From NCBI GenBank assembly GCA_035578155.1, contig JAPWDM010000005.1, forward strand, positions 1,178,001 to 1,242,000: a DNA stretch of 64,000 nucleotides. Direction: 5' to 3'. Position numbers and translations under genes: made by a program. This document shows positions 47,500 through 57,861 of the stretch, piece by piece (position 1 is the stretch's first letter; each line of letters begins with the position of its first letter). The notes beneath the pieces are model-generated. The model saw nothing but the letters and a program-made list of their open reading frames with translations, did not search any database and was not told the DNA's origin. The stretch comes from Brachynemurus nebulosus. Lineage: Eukaryota; Arthropoda; Insecta; Neuroptera; Myrmeleontidae.

Positions 47500-48027
47500 A
47501 TGTCTGTGCCAGTAGTTGCAGTATTTCCACTGGTAAGTATATGTTTTTATATTTTATCGTTATGAAATTGTAAATTTGTACAATCCAATGTTCATTGTGT
47601 GTAGACTTCATGTATTCCGTTTATTGTTGGTATGAAGAAGGCGTGATGTTGTTTTTACAGGTTATGTATGATTTTGTTACTTCTCTGGCGTCACTGCTCT
47701 GGCAGTTTTCATGTCTCCGCTGACAAAATCGTCGCATAAGAAACCGATATTGCTACTATCGATGATTTTGCTATGGAATTAGAAAAGCACTGGCCAATAT
47801 GGCTTCATATTTTTGTGATACTCGAAGAGGAAATTGATTTACAAAAAAAGATAATTGAAGATAATAGATCCGACATCAAACCTTTTGTTGGTACACTGAA
47901 AGTACACCAAGTACGGGGAAACATTTCTATGTGTGATAAGTTGTACATGAAGAGCCTTAGCTGCTTTTGTTGCAATTTCTGTGGTCACTTCAACTTAAGC
48001 GACATCACGTACACCCATTTCATTTAA
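47500..48027 (+). CDS. Weak multi-exon candidate with Cys-rich end
   Basis: An 85-codon open frame at 47773-48027 ends with GTLKVHQVRGNISMCDKLYM and KSLSCFCCNFCGHF. The G-T-h-K-h-H-Q...SLSCFC..C pattern resembles C-terminal Cys-rich segments of uncharacterised, probably transposon-derived arthropod proteins. That is from memory and untested. Upstream, ATG 47500-47502 with 11 codons ends at a consensus donor (CTG|GTAAGTATATG, 47532/47533), and TTTTTACAG|G at 47660 is a good acceptor. However, joining them gives a stop at 47721-47723, so they may not belong together. Could be host gene fragment, element relic or chance. Confidence 0.3.
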
Positions 48028-48216
48028 CGAAGTCTTAAACGTTCACTATTAGAGCCTATAAAATCTAAAAAAATTAAAATATCTTCTGGCCCTTATCAGT
48101 ACAAATACAAAAATAGTGCCAATTAGTAAAATAATGAATACTAAATTAAAAAGATTACTTTTTCTTTAGGGACACAAAAAATGCAAATACCGTATATTCA
48201 CCCATATATATGTATG

Positions 48217-48219
<3 letters not shown>

Positions 48220-48309
<90 letters not shown>
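48220..48309. repeat. (AT)n microsatellite in family A
   Basis: About 45 AT units, with TATG variants at its left edge. Confidence 0.95.
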
Positions 48310-48312
<3 letters not shown>

Positions 48313-48570
48313 CGTGATAACTCTCGGTGAAAACGTTGGAACTCCAAAAATCTTGTATGAGTTCTTTAGCCAAACACGTCCGTATAAAAATATATATTTT
48401 GCAAAAACTTGCTAAAATTCAAAATTTTTTTCCATTATGACAAAGAACGGAAAAAATCACATAAGCTACGTTTTTATGTCATTGTGGTATGTAAACAGGT
48501 TTTCGAGAAAAACTGATTTTTGAAAACGAAAATTCGCTATTATATACAGGATGCTGCGATAGAAGTATTT
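48220..48570 (-). mobile_element. Family A left half with (AT)n core
   Basis: Minus strand: CTTCTATCGCAGCATCCTGT at the end near 48570, GCGAATTTTCGTTTT, TTTTTCTCGAAAACCTG, GAACTCATACAAGATTTTTG, GAGTTATCACGCGG, then (AT)n at 48309-48220. The right half is missing beyond the microsatellite. Confidence 0.8.
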
Positions 48571-49295
48571 TTTTATTTAATTTTCTTACCTTGCCAAATA
48601 TTTTAGAATTTACAAATTTTTTCCAAAACTCATTAAGATTTTCAATCTTTTAGTTAACAGGAAAATTTACACAAAATGTTTTGAGAATCCCACTAATATG
48701 TAGATATACCTACTAGATAGATATATGCAAACATTTTAACAAAATATGATTTACATATAATTTGCATAAACGGAGCGAGAGGACATCATCGTAACATGAT
48801 ACGAGCGTATGCAATGAAACATTTGGAATGAGTGCGAATGAAGGTAGGTAGGTACATGGATTGGAGTTGGAGACAGATACTCCTGTACTCGGGGTACATA
48901 CGCACCATTGCAATGTATATGTCACCGGGAGTTGTTATTGAGATGATCGCAGTCAGCCGACAACCGAATGGATGGTGATCCAAGCTGTCTGATTCACACA
49001 TTATTACATTGCAATATATGTATGTACATATTATCACCGCTAGTGTATTGCTGCTGGAAATTTCTAATAGAGCAGCAGCTACTAACCGTAACAAATGCTG
49101 GTAGCATCATGTGTACGGTTGGTTATGTAACATATCATATGCAGAAGACACTCGAAATTTAACATAAGTGTAAGTTTAGAGAGGTTTTCAATGAATATTA
49201 TGTGTACAAAACCCAAACTTGAGTTTACCACGTATTACGTTATGTGATACATTCACGTGAAGCCATTTAAGAATTATCGCATTACTTGAAAAATT
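48571..49295. other. No gene confirmed
   Basis: A more balanced block at 48780-49100 has overlapping frames on both strands (48786-49094 minus, 48968-49162 plus). None shows a recognisable product. Confidence 0.45.
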
Positions 49296-49551
49296 CTTGG
49301 TAGTCGCAGAATCCTGCACAGCATAGCGATTTCCCTTTTTGGCAATCAAAAATATTTGAAGTAAAACTTTATCGGTACATATTTAAGTACAAAAACAAAG
49401 TAAAATCAGTTGTTTTAATTATTTTTGAAAAGCAGTTTACATAGAGTAATGATCAAAAAAAATTTCGTATGATTTTTTCACTCTATATAATGGTATAAAC
49501 AAATTCGAAAAGCTTTTTTTGTCTTTTGAAAATTTGTATTTTAGTTTTTCT

Positions 49552-49779
49552 TTAACGCCTTTAGCACCGCCATATATTCCAATTTTTTAGATAAAAAATG
49601 TAATATCTCTATAAGTATAATTGCAAGTTTGGTAGGTTTTGCTTAAATTATTTCCAATATGACGCTCTTTATTATTCAGCCTCCAGTTACCGACATAAAA
49701 CAATGCACACTCGTCAGTTGAAATTTTTCTAAAAATGAGTATGACGAGCTGAGCTCGTCATTAGTCCTAAAGGAGTTAA
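49552..49779. mobile_element. piggyBac-type MITE, 220 bp
   Basis: Element 49556-49775 between TTAA (49552-49555) and TTAA (49776-49779). Ends CGCCTTTAGCAC and, read inward, CTCCTTTAGGAC. It contains a perfect palindrome ATGACGAGCT-G-AGCTCGTCAT at 49741-49761. TTAA target and C-rich short ends fit piggyBac; a different family from 5721-6602. Confidence 0.72.
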
Positions 49780-49958
49780 AACTAGTTTACTTAAAACTAT
49801 ATTTCAAAAACCCCTTCATATGTAATTTTTTCTGTTTTTTTCAGACGGTGTAAAGAAACAATCAGAAAAATTGTAAACTGTACCTAATTTTGGCAATAAA
49901 CTCATACACTTTTTAAGAAAAATATTCAAAAAAGTTTGTCTAAATTTATAGATTTTTT

Positions 49959-50270
49959 TAATTTCAAATATTATCGAGTGCTTGTGAGACATTACTACGT
50001 ATGACAAACTTTTGTTTGCATTTCAACACCCGCATTATTGATATGTTCACTTATCGTTCAGCTAAACTGAAACTTTAAGCACTCTATTTCTTTGGTATAG
50101 TATGACCAAAAACCACATGTAAATTAAAAATCACAAAGTGATTGAAAAAATTATCCGGATCGGCCGAGAATCGAACCCAGGATCTCCTGGTAACTAGCCA
50201 GGCGTGCTAACCACTGCACCAACGATCCTATGCTCAGCAAGCGTCCGAGCCGGACACCCATTCAATCACC
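49959..50270 (-). mobile_element. tRNA-Thr-derived SINE, full copy
   Basis: Minus strand. The tRNA-like head (50228-50157) has acceptor GGATCG/CGATCC, A box TGGTGCAGTGG and D stem GTGC/GCAC. Its anticodon stem is CCTGG/CCAGG with loop CTAGTTA (anticodon AGT, Thr), and the B box is GGTTCGATTC. A body with TTCAATCACTTTGTGATTTT, CATACTATACCAAAGAAATA and GATAAGTGAACATATCAATA ends at CTCGATAATATTTGAAATTA. Both Pol III boxes are intact, so it could be transcribable. Confidence 0.85.
50157..50228 (-). ncRNA. tRNA-Thr(AGT)-like SINE head
   Basis: A 72-nt full cloverleaf can be drawn, with AGGAGATCCTGGGTTCGA like true tRNA-Thr. U33 is kept, but position 37 is T, the acceptor has a mismatch, and it is fused to the SINE body. 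It is therefore called a SINE promoter head rather than a working tRNA. Confidence 0.7.
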
Positions 50271-50317
50271 TATGTGTATTAGTACTCTCTCTGATTCGAG
50301 AACCAGTTACAATTTTA

Positions 50318-50548
50318 ATTTCAAATATTATCGAGAGCTTGTGAGACATTACTACGTATGACAAACTTTTGTTTGCATTTCAACACACGCAGTACTGATA
50401 TGTTCACTTATCGTTCAGTTAAACTGAAACTTTAAGCACTCGATTTCCTTGGTATAGTATGACCAAAAACCACATGTAAATTAAAAATCACAAAGTGATT
50501 GAAAAAATTATCCGGACCGGCCGGGAATCGAACCCAGGATCTACAGGA
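50318..50548 (-). mobile_element. tRNA-Thr-derived SINE, truncated copy
   Basis: Same body as 49959-50156 (about 96% by eye), but the head stops just after the B box (GATCCTGGGTTCGATTCCCG). A 32-base piece of the body then follows in the opposite orientation. Confidence 0.85.
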
Positions 50549-50580
50549 AATTTTTTCAATCACTTTGTGATTTTTAATTT
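50478..50580. repeat. SINE snapback, 32-bp perfect arms
   Basis: 50478-50509 (AAATTAAAAATCACAAAGTG...) is exactly complementary to 50549-50580, with the broken tRNA head as a 39-nt loop. It looks like a template-switch or inverted-duplication product at SINE truncation. Confidence 0.85.
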
Positions 50581-50779
50581 AAATTTATAGAGGAAAATAG
50601 AAAGTTTCGTTCAAGAGTTATCGTACTGACACATAAATACACTTATAGACATAAATTTTAGTGAACACCATTTTCGGGTTCCAAGAACCTCAAAACAAAC
50701 TTCTGTGACAGTTACGAGCTCGAATATTACCATGACAGTATCTGTAATAGTTGATTTTTCCTTGTGGAAATTCGCTAAA

Positions 50780-51838
50780 AACAAAAGTGAGATGTTAAAG
50801 GTTGATTTCATCCTAAAAAATACAGGTCCACCTCGATCCCACAGTTCTTGAATTAAACGGTTTTCGAGTTACTTCGAGTTACATTTGCAGGGTATTTACA
50901 AGGTACTAAAATCTCAGTCTTGACTCTTGACCCACATAGTTCCAGCTTACACGAAAAAATTAATCGTGTAACTCAAGGGACACCTGTAAACTTGTGTTTG
51001 ATTTTTTCAAGTTAATATCAGACGCATCTAGTAAAAGCTTCCACTTTAGGAAACGTTTACAACAAATCAAATACATTTCTTTTTTAATTTAATAATAAAA
51101 ATATTTGTCAAAATCATTTTCACAAAATCATATATTTTAAATAACTTTTATCCAACGCAACAATCTCTCGCGTTTTCAAATCTGTTTACGATCTCTTGAA
51201 TAAAATTACATACCTACCTACTTCGAAAAAAAAAAACTTTTTACTTTTTCTTTGTTCAATAATATCTCTTCAACAATTTTTATATAATATATTAATATTT
51301 ATAATGTTTTGATATAAATTCTCGAGAAAAAAGTTAAAATGAATTCTTCCTGCCATCAAGTTGTATTCACATCATTTATATAACTCCAGTCCGTCTCACC
51401 TCCCCCCAACCCCATAAACTCGAGAGAGGTTTCCTTAAATAATATTATTATTTATCTAACTTACCCTACTTTCTTATAAAAAAATAAAATTAACTTTGAA
51501 CATCAAACAGTTTATTTTTTCCCGTTTCTCTCATCTCTGTTCATCCCACTGTGTGTCCTCTTTCAACAAATCCATCTCATATCTCATTATCACATCATAA
51601 AAAAAGATCAAAGTGTGTTAAAAAAAAATTAAAAGTTGTTCCATGAATTTTTATCAAGTTTTCATCTACGACGGTGCTCTGTTGCTTGCTTTTCGAATGT
51701 AAAATATTATTGCTTGGCGCACAATGTCATAAAGTAATATACATACGATTTGAATAAGTAAGTAGCAAGCAGACAGGTAAATTCACAAAGCAAGTGTCAT
51801 TTTGTGTTTGAGAAGAAAATCAAATAATTTTTTTTTAA
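50780..51838. other. No gene confirmed
   Basis: AT-rich. 51340-51780 has pyrimidine-rich patches that could be 5' untranslated sequence of the candidate exon that follows; no core promoter motif is convincing. Confidence 0.4.
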
Positions 51839-51896
51839 ATGTATTATTTTTACACATTTGTCGCGTTCGTTTTAGCTTATTTGATTCTGAAAAGAT
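51839..51896 (+). CDS. Possible signal-peptide first exon
   Basis: The ATG at 51839 opens MYYFYTFVAFVLAYLILKR, a hydrophobic stretch of about 16 residues closed by Lys-Arg. It would serve as a secretion signal or membrane anchor. The exon would end in phase 1 at a near-perfect 5' splice site (AGAT|GTAAGTATT, GT at 51897-51898). No second exon could be matched downstream, so the product is unknown. A chance AT-rich frame beside a chance donor remains likely enough to keep confidence low. Confidence 0.3.
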
Positions 51897-52009
51897 GTAA
51901 GTATTTTATGTTGGGTAAATAATATAGGTAAATTATTTCTGAAACAACATTCCTCATTTGTGCATAAAATAGTAAAATATTACAATAATGAAAATAAAAT
52001 AATATATTA

Positions 52010-52135
52010 CACACCAAGTGACTGAAGTGTGACTTTTGATTACGAGTTTAAAGTGCTTGTAAAAGTCCGAGGGCAACAATTCACATAAGAGACCAAAAGA
52101 AACACGTTAGTCCAATGGTGTAAACACTATTTTTT
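52010..52135 (+). repeat. Dispersed repeat family D, copy 2
   Basis: ACACCAAGTGACTGAAGTGT, TTGTAAAAGTCCGAGGGCAA, CAATTCACATAAGAG and TTAGTCCAATGGTGTA parallel 13030-13175. Confidence 0.6.
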
Positions 52136-52344
52136 GAAGTTTCGGATAAATATGTTATGTATAAATTGAACAAACTGGACAAAACAATATACAATAACTG
52201 TTCATCTTTACCTACAAGTCTATTGATCTATTTAAGAATCTGTGATATTTATTATTTTATCTTCTATCTAAGAATCTATTTATTATTTTAAATAAGTAAT
52301 TTATTAGCTAACAATGCTAATTTAACTTAAATTTTGCCTACTAA

Positions 52345-52435
52345 GGCCCGATCTACACTATAGTGTCGATATCAGTACGCTCCCGCTCCGGTCTCGCTCC
52401 AATCGAGATCTTGTTGTGTTCACATTACAGTGCTG
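52345..52435 (+). repeat. GC-rich element end, unpaired
   Basis: AGGCCCGATCTACACTATAG, then CGCTCCCGCTCCGGTCTCGC-TCC. GGCCCG...CTACAC starts resemble Harbinger-type ends, but no partner end lies within the window. Confidence 0.35.
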
Positions 52436-53529
52436 AATTATTGAAAAATACTCTATTTTCAGACATTTTTGAGGTAAAATGAGCAGATGTATGACTTTTC
52501 TTAAACAAATTTCAGTTTTCATTATATTTCCTATTCATTTTAAAATAGTAAAATGTCCTGGTAAATTGTTAAATAATCATTTGATATACGTGGCTATACT
52601 TTTGGCTCGAAGCGAATTAGACGAAGATTTTCTTCCGTGAAGAATAAAATTCTAAAACAAAGTGTAATAATAAATTAATTAAATAAAAACATTGGTGGAT
52701 TACCTTTCAAATACAGTCTTTGTTGTATGTAAAAATTTTATTACATCTTTTCAAGAAACTATAATATATATGTGTAAAATTTTCTTTACACGCGTGTTAA
52801 AATATATAAATGTTGCCTTTAATTTATTAATTTAACTCTTTTTAAATGAGTCACTTTAAAATTTTTTAAAATTTCCGAAACGCAGTGTATAAAAAAATGT
52901 GTCAAAATTTAAAAAAAAAATTTTTTGTTGACAAAAAAAAAAATGAATGTGCAAAATTATTTACGACTAGAATGCTTTTTTTACACATTCTAATCATAAC
53001 AGTATTCTCAATCGGGCAGAAAATTGCGTTAAAATAGGTATTATTGTTTCAATATGGTATAATGTAATTTTTATGCTGTTGTAGCAAACTCTTAATAATT
53101 TTAGTAAGGTGTAAACGTAATCTAAATTCTGACCATATGACATAAAGCAAATATTCTTGATAATTTTTCTAAAAAAAAATGGAACAGGTATTTTATAAAA
53201 ACTTATTCAACTGAGAGAAATAAAATATAGCTGAATTGGTAAATTGGAATAAAAAATCATGACACGGCATTTATAAAACCTTTTTTTTAATGTAGAATTG
53301 CAAAACATGAGATAGAAGTAATTTGACTGTGAGTGCCCGATAAAAAACAAAAAACGCCCGAAAAACCTACTTCGGCGTTTTTTGTCAACAAAATGAGTTT
53401 TTTGCCAGAATTAAGCAATTTTAAAATATTAGAAAATATTTTGGAAGAAACCATTTTCCATTATTCTCGCACTCACAGTCAAATGAGATCAGTGGGAGTA
53501 ATGGAACATAAATTAAGCCATTATAATCA
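52436..53529. other. No gene seen
   Basis: AT-rich. The frame at 53333-53551 has no recognised domain and runs into the palindrome. Confidence 0.5.
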
Positions 53530-53733
<204 letters not shown>

Positions 53734-53848
53734 GTCTAAAAAATTACAGACTCAAAAAAAAATTAAAACTATTTATAATATAAATTTTTAGTTATTTTAC
53801 GTACATGATTTAAGTTACATACAAAGGCTATAGCTGTACTGAATAGAA

Positions 53849-53851
<3 letters not shown>

Positions 53852-53935
<84 letters not shown>
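53852..53935. repeat. (AT)n microsatellite
   Basis: About 41 AT units, 120 bp after the palindrome. Confidence 0.97.
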
Positions 53936-53940
<5 letters not shown>

Positions 53941-54159
53941 TATTCAAACCAAATATAAAGGTGATTTAGCTCTTATAATCTCTTAACTGGACTAATAAAA
54001 ATTATTTGTATAGTTTTATGGCGCTAATTTCGAAAATTAACTGCGTTTTTGGCCGATAAATAAAAATACGTGTCTGTTATTTTTCTGTGTTCTGCACACC
54101 TACTAAGTTTCATAAAAATCGGGAATTCTCACTTCAAGACCTTTACTTGTAATAATAAC

Positions 54160-54455
54160 TAAAAACGACAATAAATAAAATAATTATTACAAAAAAAGCC
54201 GATGGCGAATAACAAAAAGTGACAATAAACAAAATAAAATAAAAAGAAATTAATAAGAATGAATAAAAAAAGTAACGCAATCGGAGGCATACATATTATA
54301 CCAAGTTAAACATAAATGTCTGATGCCAGCAACTGCTTTACTTTTTTATTCATTCTTATTTATTTATTTTTTTTATTTCACCTTGTTTATTGCACTTTTT
54401 GTTACTCACATTCGGGTTTTTTGTTTTTTCTGTAATAATTTTTTTTGTAAATTTA
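54160..54455. repeat. Palindromic element, ~100-bp diverged arms
   Basis: AATTATTACAAAAAAAGCCG, GAATAACAAAAAGTGACAAT and AAGAATGAATAAAAAAGTAA at the left are mirrored by TTACTTTTTTATTCATTCTT, ATTGCACTTTTTGTTACTCA and TCTGTAATAATT at the right, around about 60 bp. Probably an old MITE. Confidence 0.65.
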
Positions 54456-55706
54456 AATGGAATAACATTTTTTTACATGAAATAACAATTATTCCATTCT
54501 AGTTTACAATATTGGCTTCTCATTGGCTCATGTGATCCCTCTACCTGAATTAATTTCTTTTTAGTACAACGTAATGTCCAAACTGGCAAACAAAAGACTT
54601 ACGATTTTCTACAATATTCGACTTACTATTTTGGAATACTGATCTAGGAAACACGAGTAAGACTTAGCTAGCTCAGTTAGAAAAGCATCAAGTACATATT
54701 AGACGCATATTAGGTCAGAATGTCGTAGAGTTATTCACAATTCTCGGGATAAAATATTTCTTGATTCTATTTAATAATAAAATTAGCCTTTAATTAAATA
54801 ATTTGATAATAATATTATCATTTATCTAAATCATTTATTTCAATAATATTTTTTAAAAATCAACGTCTCTTAAATTGCATAAAATCTGGCAATGACTATT
54901 TACAAAGTGATGAAGTGCGAGTAGACCAATTAACGCGATGACAGAAATGACGAACTCGTACGGATTTCGTTATATCCAAAATATCCGACGACCTTTTTCA
55001 TAATTTTTTCACCAGCTTTCTTCTACTTAACAACACATAAAATTTACTATTACTTTATTTGTGTGACAATAAAAAAAAACGATTTATTTATTAGGATAAA
55101 AATTTATTTTGACCGTACATATGTATATAGGTATAATACACATTCGTATATATAGCGATTGTGTAGCCTGTTATTAAAATAACATTATCCTGGTGGTGTG
55201 GATATTATTGGGACGGAATGAGGGTTACCAGAACAATAACGTTCTCCTGATATTATGTAAATGACCGACCGTTCCTGACGTCCTGCTCTTCCTGCTGCCA
55301 GTACCAGCACCACCGCAACAACACAAGCAAAATAATGCAAACCGAACAAAAAAGGAGAAGGATATATATGTAGTTAGTTAGATGATATCAATCGTATGTT
55401 GTTATTCTTATACTATCCTTTGTGTATTGTACACTTGTTAGAGACCTCTCGATACAGGGTGTACACAAGTTCGATTTTTTAGATAACATATTTAGAATTA
55501 ATTACGAAGTTATTATTAACAAGTCGAAAAAACATATTCCTGGAGATTGAAGCCTTAAAACTCTAATCATGGGAGTAGCTTCAATAAAACTCACCACATT
55601 TTGCTCCCTTTAGCTACTACTTTTGCATCTCGAAGAACTATCTTGTGTAGCAAATCATCATTTACCCAATAGGTTAATTTATTTTGTTTGCTTTGTTTGT
55701 ATAATG
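54456..55706. other. No gene confirmed
   Basis: AT-rich with a more balanced patch at 55190-55330. The minus-strand frame 55591-55887 reads through into the foldback arm and is not supported as a gene. Confidence 0.45.
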
Positions 55707-56161
55707 TCGGAAGTAGGGGATTTTGGAGAGTTCTAAGCCATCCCTTTAAGGAATAAGATACGTATAGTATACCCTTCGTGTATACTATACGTACATATAG
55801 TGATATATATAGCGTACTCTTTGAGAAGTGATATATGGCACATGCTAGTACATACAGAGTACATGTAGAATACTTTAGTGGCTGCACGTACCTAACTTTC
55901 GCCAGCAGCTGTATGACTGAGGCAACAAATTTTTCAGAATATTCTGTGAGGCAACAAATATAATTGAGTTTGCCCTGGGATCATATAGGTAAGAAAAGGG
56001 GGTCGCCTTCCTTTCAACTACCGTGTTTCAACTACTTTTTCAAGGTCACCATTTTCACTTCGAATGTCTTCGGCTTTCATCGCTAATATTCGCGCCCGAC
56101 CACTATAAATATATTTAGTGGAATTTTATGTTTTTAGTTAGTTATTAAAGGTAGTTGAAAG
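55707..56161. repeat. Large foldback, left arm
   Basis: Complementary to 56678-57175. Shared blocks from outside in: TTTGGAGAGTTCTAAGCCAT, a 13-bp hairpin ACGTATAGTATAC/GTATACTATACGT (55759-55791), CACTTTGAGAAG-like, GTGCAGCCAC, TAGGTAAGAAAAGGGGGTCG, CGGGCGCGAATATTAGCGAT and CTTTCAACTACCTTTAATAA. The (AT) tract is only GATATATATAGCG here. Confidence 0.9.
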
Positions 56162-56594
56162 ATTGAAAATGAGCTCCTCCAAAATGTAAAGTATTTCTCA
56201 ACTGTTTGGAAATAAATTAAAACCAACTAACGAGAGGTTTGCATTAGTGATGAGCAAATGCAAAACCAAGACCAAGACTTGGCAGTCTTGGTGTTGGTCT
56301 TGTTCTTGCATTAAGGATCTTGGTCTTGGTCTTGCTAGAGCAGTTTGAGTCTTGGTCTTGGTCTTGGTCTTGCAAAATGCAGTATTGGTCTTGGTCTTGG
56401 TATTGCTAAAAAATCTTGCATTTTTTTGCATTTTTTTATTACCGAATTTTTTCCTTCTAAAATCATAATTTTCTCTTTTTACGGTATTAATTATACTTTC
56501 AAACTATTTAAATAGTTTAGCAAGAGTCTTGCTTTTGTCTTGGTCTTGCTCACTTGAGTCTTGGTATTGGTCTTGCAGCCATACTTATAGTCTA

Positions 56595-56672
<78 letters not shown>

Positions 56673-56677
56673 CCTCT
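56162..56677 (-). mobile_element. Foldback interior with TCTTGG-rich hAT-like ends
   Basis: Starting with TAGTGATGAGCAAATGCAAA at 56246, blocks of (TCTTGG)n occur at 56278-56300, 56319-56410 and 56525-56578, some inverted as CCAAGA. Clustered short repeats near a TAGTGATG start suggest a hAT-type element's subterminal arrays, but paired ends and target duplication were not found. The frames here are translated repeats. Confidence 0.45.
56597..56667. repeat. (AT)n microsatellite
   Basis: About 35 AT units just inside the right arm of the foldback. Confidence 0.96.
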
Positions 56678-57025
56678 TTCAACTACCTTTAATAACTAAC
56701 TAAAAACCTAAAATTCCACTAAATATATTTATAGTGGTCGGGCGCGAATATTAGCGATGAAAGCCGAAAAACATTCGAAGTGAAAATGGTAACCTTGAAA
56801 AAGTAGTTGAAACACGGTAGTTGAAAGGAAGGCGACCCCCTTTTCTTACCTATATGATCTCAGGGCAAACTCAATTGAATTTGTTGCCACACAGAATAGT
56901 CTGAAAAATTTGTTGCCTCAGTCATTCAGCTGCTGGCGAAAGTTAGGTACGTGCAGCCACCAAAGTATTCTACATGTACTCTGTATATACTAGCATGTGC
57001 CATATATCACTTCTCAAAGAGTACG

Positions 57026-57086
<61 letters not shown>

Positions 57087-57175
57087 TATATGTACGTATA
57101 GTATACACGAAGGGTATACTATACGTATCTTATTCCTTAAAGGAATGGCTTAGAACTCTCCAAAAACCGCTACTG
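56678..57175. repeat. Large foldback, right arm
   Basis: Inverted partner of 55707-56161, over 90% identical by eye outside the microsatellite. It differs mainly by the expanded (AT)n at 57027-57083, which makes this arm longer. Confidence 0.9.
57027..57083. repeat. (AT)n expanded after arm duplication
   Basis: About 28 AT units where the left arm has about four (55803-55812). Confidence 0.95.
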
Positions 57176-57357
57176 TCGGAGGAAACGCAAACGGAAGCAA
57201 GGATTTGGAAGATATACAACTCCAGATTGAGAAAACAATTTTGAATGAAAATTTACAACAAGAAAATTATTATGCTTATTCACCCATTATTGTTATTTAA
57301 TTTTAGAAAATTCGTCTAAAAAATATTTTAAGGTATTAACGATGTGACCAAAAATGA

Positions 57358-57617
57358 TCAGTGACGTCACTTTCTCTTATCGATCGTTACTTCGATCAAT
57401 TATCCTATACTCTATTCAAACAGAAGTATAGAAATTACACAAATTTAATTAATTAAACAAAAAAAAAAAAAAATCAACTATATTTCTTTTTCTAGTTATA
57501 AGAAAAATAAAAAGTTTACTTTCTTAGTTACAAAATGTCAATTAGCATTAAAAAAATCTGACATAACTGACAGCTAATCAATATTTTTGTGCAAATTTTG
57601 AGAACAAATATTAAACT
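57358..57617 (+). repeat. Dispersed repeat G, copy 2
   Basis: Partner of 27800-28012 with an extra A-rich insertion near 57460-57475. TGACGTCA at 57362-57369. Confidence 0.6.
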
Positions 57618-57861
57618 TCTTTTAACGATTTTCAGCATTATTTTTATAAATGAAAAGGCTGAACCTTTTTTGTACCTATAATCTGTTATGAGAATCGACG
57701 CTCGCTCAAATATTAGCGATCTCAATAGCGACTCAATTAGCGACTCAATACTTGTGAATAATAATTCAGATTGGTAGAAGCTGAGCACTGCTTTCTATTT
57801 TGCCGTCGAAAATTTTGAAAACTTCACAAATTCAAACCTCAATTAAATAGTTCACATTTTA

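Larger units (their letters stand above)
49296..50779 (+). mobile_element. Family A element split by later insertions
   Basis: Left end TCGCAGAATCCTGCACAGCA-TAGCGATTTCC at 49304 and right end TTGTGGAAATTCGCTAAA at 50779. Between them CATAGAGTAAT, GGTGTAAAGAAA, GTTCAAGAGTTATCGTACTG (50608), TTTTAGTGAACACCATTTTC and CTCAAAACAAACTTCTGT keep the family order. A piggyBac-type MITE (49556-49775) and two SINEs (49959-50548) interrupt it. No (AT)n core remains in this copy. Confidence 0.7.

Noticed and set aside
50157..50228. A true tRNA-Thr gene on the minus strand
   Set aside because: The cloverleaf is good, but the sequence is fused to a repeated SINE body, has an acceptor mismatch and T at position 37, and relatives at 4158 and 50318 are clearly SINE copies.
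55759..55791. 13-bp stem hairpin considered as a terminator
   Set aside because: It is duplicated in both foldback arms, has no U-tract role and lies in eukaryotic repeat DNA.
56198..56431. Minus-strand frame with KTKTKT and RPRPR runs
   Set aside because: It is the (TCTTGG)n subterminal repeat translated, not a protein.
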